DNA from: Niabella ginsenosidivorans
Lineage (GTDB): Bacteria; Bacteroidota; Bacteroidia; Chitinophagales; Chitinophagaceae
Reading direction: 5' to 3'
Length of the DNA: 64,000 bases
Assembly (NCBI RefSeq): GCF_001654455.1
Contig: NZ_CP015772.1
Location: forward strand, 3,596,001 to 3,660,000
Both the position numbers and the translations under genes were made by a program. Of the stretch, positions 62,054 through 64,000 are shown piece by piece. Below the pieces are notes generated by a model, which ran no database searches, had not been told where the DNA came from, and saw only the letters and a program-made list of their open reading frames with translations. The first letter of the stretch is position 1. Each line of letters opens with the position of its first letter.

Positions 62054-64000
62054 ATGGAGAATCGTACTTCCAGCCCTGCTGCACATTCAGACATGTTATC
62101 TTTTGAGAATTTTAAAGATGGCGTGCTGCACGATTATTACCTGGCTTGTTTAAGCCGGGAAACCAGTCTTTTAGGACGGCGGGAAGTGCTGACAGGAAAA
62201 GCCAAATTCGGGATTTTTGGCGATGGAAAAGAAGTGGCACAACTGGCAATGGCCAAATTTTTCCGGCCAGGTGACTGGCGGAGCGGATATTATCGTGACC
62301 AGACCTTAATGTTTGCAATCGGAGTAGCCACCCCGCAGCAATATTTTGCCCAGTTGTATGCAGATCCTGATCCGGAAAATGAGCCCTTTAGCGTGGGCCG
62401 CCAGATGAACAGTCATTACACCTCAAGAAACGTAGATGAAGAAGGAAACTGGCTTCCCCTGGCCCGGATAAAAAATACGGCCACTGATATGGCTCCCACA
62501 GCGTCCCAGATGCCCCGCTCTTTCGGACTGGCCTATGCTTCCAAAAGTTTTCGTTTAATTCCGGAACTGCACCCGTTCAAAGATCTGTCCGATAACGGCA
62601 ATGAGGTTTGCTTCTGCACCATTGGCGATGCCTCCACCAGCGAAGGGCATTTCTGGGAAATTATAAACGCAGCCGGTGTGGCACAGGTGCCCCTGGTCAT
62701 CTTTGTATGGGACGATGGATATGGCATTTCTGTTCCCAAAGAACTGCAAACCACCAAAGGCTCTATTTCTTTAGCTTTAAAAGGTTTTGAAAAAGAAGAA
62801 GGCACTAACGGCTTCTATATTGCCAAAGTAAAGGGCTGGGATTATATGGGTATGATCGAAGCCTTTGAGGAAGGCATCAGCCTTGCCCGTGAAACCCACA
62901 CCCCGGTTATTTTTCATGTAGATGAGCTGACGCAGCCCCAGGGGCACAGCACTTCCGGCAGCCATGAGCGCTATAAATCAACAGACCGGCTGGAGTGGGA
63001 ACGGGAGCGGGACTGCATCAGAAAGTTTAAAGAATGGATATTAAAAAACGGACTTTCGGAAGAGCATGTGCTTGAAAAAATAGAAGCAGATGCCAGAAGA
63101 AATGTAAAAGAAAGCCGTGACCGTGCCTGGAAAGATTACCTGAAGCCTGTTAAAGAGCAGGTAGAGCGTACCCGCAACATACTGGAACAACTGGTACAGG
63201 AGCTTCCTGAAAAGGCACAGGAACTGAAGAAACTGCTGCCGGACCTGGTAACCAACCGGGAACCCTTAAGAAAAAATATTTTACAGACCCTGTACAAAGC
63301 CATCCTTATTGGGGGAGAAAAAGCAGGCATTGCCCAAAGCTATTATGACCAGCTATGTAAAGAGAATGCGGTTATTTATAATTCCCATCTCTTTGATGAA
63401 GGTCCCAAAAGCGCTTTAAAAGTAAAACCCGTTGCACCTGTTGTTACAGACAAATCGCCATTGATCAACGGTTATGAAATACTGAATCATTATTTTGACC
63501 AGTTATTTGCAAACAATCCCAAGGTGCTGGCCTTTGGTGAAGACCTGGGACTGATCGGCGACGTAAACCAGGGATTTGCCGGGTTGCAAAAAAAATACGG
63601 TCCCGAGCGGATCGCAGATACGGGCATCCATGAACTTAGTATTATAGGCAGGGGCATAGGCCTGGCTTTGCGCGGATTGAGGCCCATTGCAGAAATCCAG
63701 TACCTCGATTACCTGGTATACGGGCTGCAGCCTTTAACAGACGATGTGGCTTCTTTGCAATACCGTACCGGCGGGCAGCAGTTCTGCCCGATTATTGTAC
63801 GCAGCCGTGGCCATCGACTGGAAGGCATCTGGCACAGCGGATCTCCGATGGGAATGATCATTAATTCATTAAGAGGTATACATATTTGCGTGCCCAGGAA
63901 TATGGTGCAGGCGGCAGCCATGTATAATACCTTATTGCAGAGCAATGACCCAGGGCTGGTGATCGAAAGCCTGAACGGCTACCGGCTGAAAGAACGGCTG
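62054..64000 (+). CDS. Fused alpha/beta E1 component of a 2-oxo acid dehydrogenase (3' end outside window)
   Basis: The first 649 residues are present. The alpha-like half (about 15-380) has FGDGKEVAQLAMAKFF, YYRDQTLMFAIGV, and the thiamine diphosphate motif starting GDASTSEGHFWE and ending in a DDGYGIS Asp-Asp where Asn is usual. After a helical linker, the beta-like half starts near 475 (INGYEILNHYFDQLF, AFGEDLG, IADTGIHELSIIGRGIGLAL, AEIQYLDYL). This matches Bacteroidota branched-chain 2-oxo acid (or related) dehydrogenase E1 fusions. The substrate is not proven and E2/E3 genes are not visible. Confidence 0.93.
   Translation, partial: MENRTSSPAAHSDMLSFENFKDGVLHDYYLACLSRETSLLGRREVLTGKAKFGIFGDGKEVAQLAMAKFFRPGDWRSGYYRDQTLMFAIGVATPQQYFAQLYADPDPENEPFSVGRQMNSHYTSRNVDEEGNWLPLARIKNTATDMAPTASQMPRSFGLAYASKSFRLIPELHPFKDLSDNGNEVCFCTIGDASTSEGHFWEIINAAGVAQVPLVIFVWDDGYGISVPKELQTTKGSISLALKGFEKEEGTNGFYIAKVKGWDYMGMIEAFEEGISLARETHTPVIFHVDELTQPQGHSTSGSHERYKSTDRLEWERERDCIRKFKEWILKNGLSEEHVLEKIEADARRNVKESRDRAWKDYLKPVKEQVERTRNILEQLVQELPEKAQELKKLLPDLVTNREPLRKNILQTLYKAILIGGEKAGIAQSYYDQLCKENAVIYNSHLFDEGPKSALKVKPVAPVVTDKSPLINGYEILNHYFDQLFANNPKVLAFGEDLGLIGDVNQGFAGLQKKYGPERIADTGIHELSIIGRGIGLALRGLRPIAEIQYLDYLVYGLQPLTDDVASLQYRTGGQQFCPIIVRSRGHRLEGIWHSGSPMGMIINSLRGIHICVPRNMVQAAAMYNTLLQSNDPGLVIESLNGYRLKERL

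Noticed and set aside
1-64000. CRISPR array, tRNA, rRNA, riboswitch, prophage or complete insertion sequence
   Set aside because: No regularly spaced repeats, no T-loop-like GTTCRA with cloverleaf arms, no rRNA-like stretch and no transposase or integrase frame was found by reading both strands; short RNAs could still have been missed.

Overview
The window reads as chromosomal DNA of a Bacteroidota bacterium, most likely of the family Chitinophagaceae; the genus cannot be fixed from sequence alone. The signs are the ParE N-terminus, a fused E1 alpha/beta dehydrogenase, a DUF2723 membrane protein, DUF4294, DUF6624 and DUF1573 proteins, an M56 peptidase carrying TonB-plug-like modules, and many -7 elements of the Bacteroidota type TAnnTTTG (with TTTG near -33) in place of sigma-70 boxes. 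No rRNA, tRNA, CRISPR array, prophage or intact insertion sequence was seen.

Layout. 0-2 kb: end of a histidine operon (hisA fragment, hisF, hisIE), then a decayed gene. 2.5-8 kb: DUF4294 protein, class A-like serine hydrolase, large DUF2723 membrane protein. 8.2-11.4 kb: VWA protein and MoxR/ChlI-type AAA+ ATPase with a frameshifted GxxExxY gene between them. 11.4-16.4 kb: thioesterase, FKBP isomerase, TonB-like protein, Lrp regulator divergent from ahcY, small membrane protein. 16.4-17.6 kb: gene-free stretch rich in palindromes, with a MITE-like element. 17.6-21 kb: sterol desaturase-like enzyme, PIN-domain remnant, rarA-elaA. 21-24 kb: BlaI/M56 signalling pair and a thioredoxin-like protein. 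24-29.5 kb: esterase, PafA-like phosphatase, TPR histidine kinase. 29.5-33.9 kb: ACBP, DinB protein, rpsL-rpsG, ilvE, an unknown gene coupled to rdgB. 34-38 kb: ECF sigma factor with a repeat-bearing membrane partner, thioesterase, parE. 38-45 kb: nucleotide phosphodiesterase-like enzyme, a DUF6624 gene with a frameshift, pyrR, pruA, a frameshifted nucleotidyltransferase with a DUF6922 partner, and prfB with programmed frameshift. 45-54 kb: cydAB, YdcF protein, and a TetR-TolC-HlyD-MFS tripartite efflux operon. 54-64 kb: two linked amidohydrolases, amt, aminotransferase, DUF1573 protein and the start of the fused E1 gene.

Most of the window is housekeeping and envelope biology. No clearly new multigene system was found. 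The best leads are regulatory and structural: two palindromes 20 bp apart sitting on the tetR promoter, a palindrome upstream of blaI, an antirepressor-type protease fused to two TonB-plug-like modules, a sigma factor partner with three tandem PPxxxW repeats, amidohydrolase domains lacking the metal-binding HxH, and a recurring pattern of single-base frameshifts in accessory genes (GxxExxY, PIN, DUF6624, nucleotidyltransferase) that may be real decay or assembly error.
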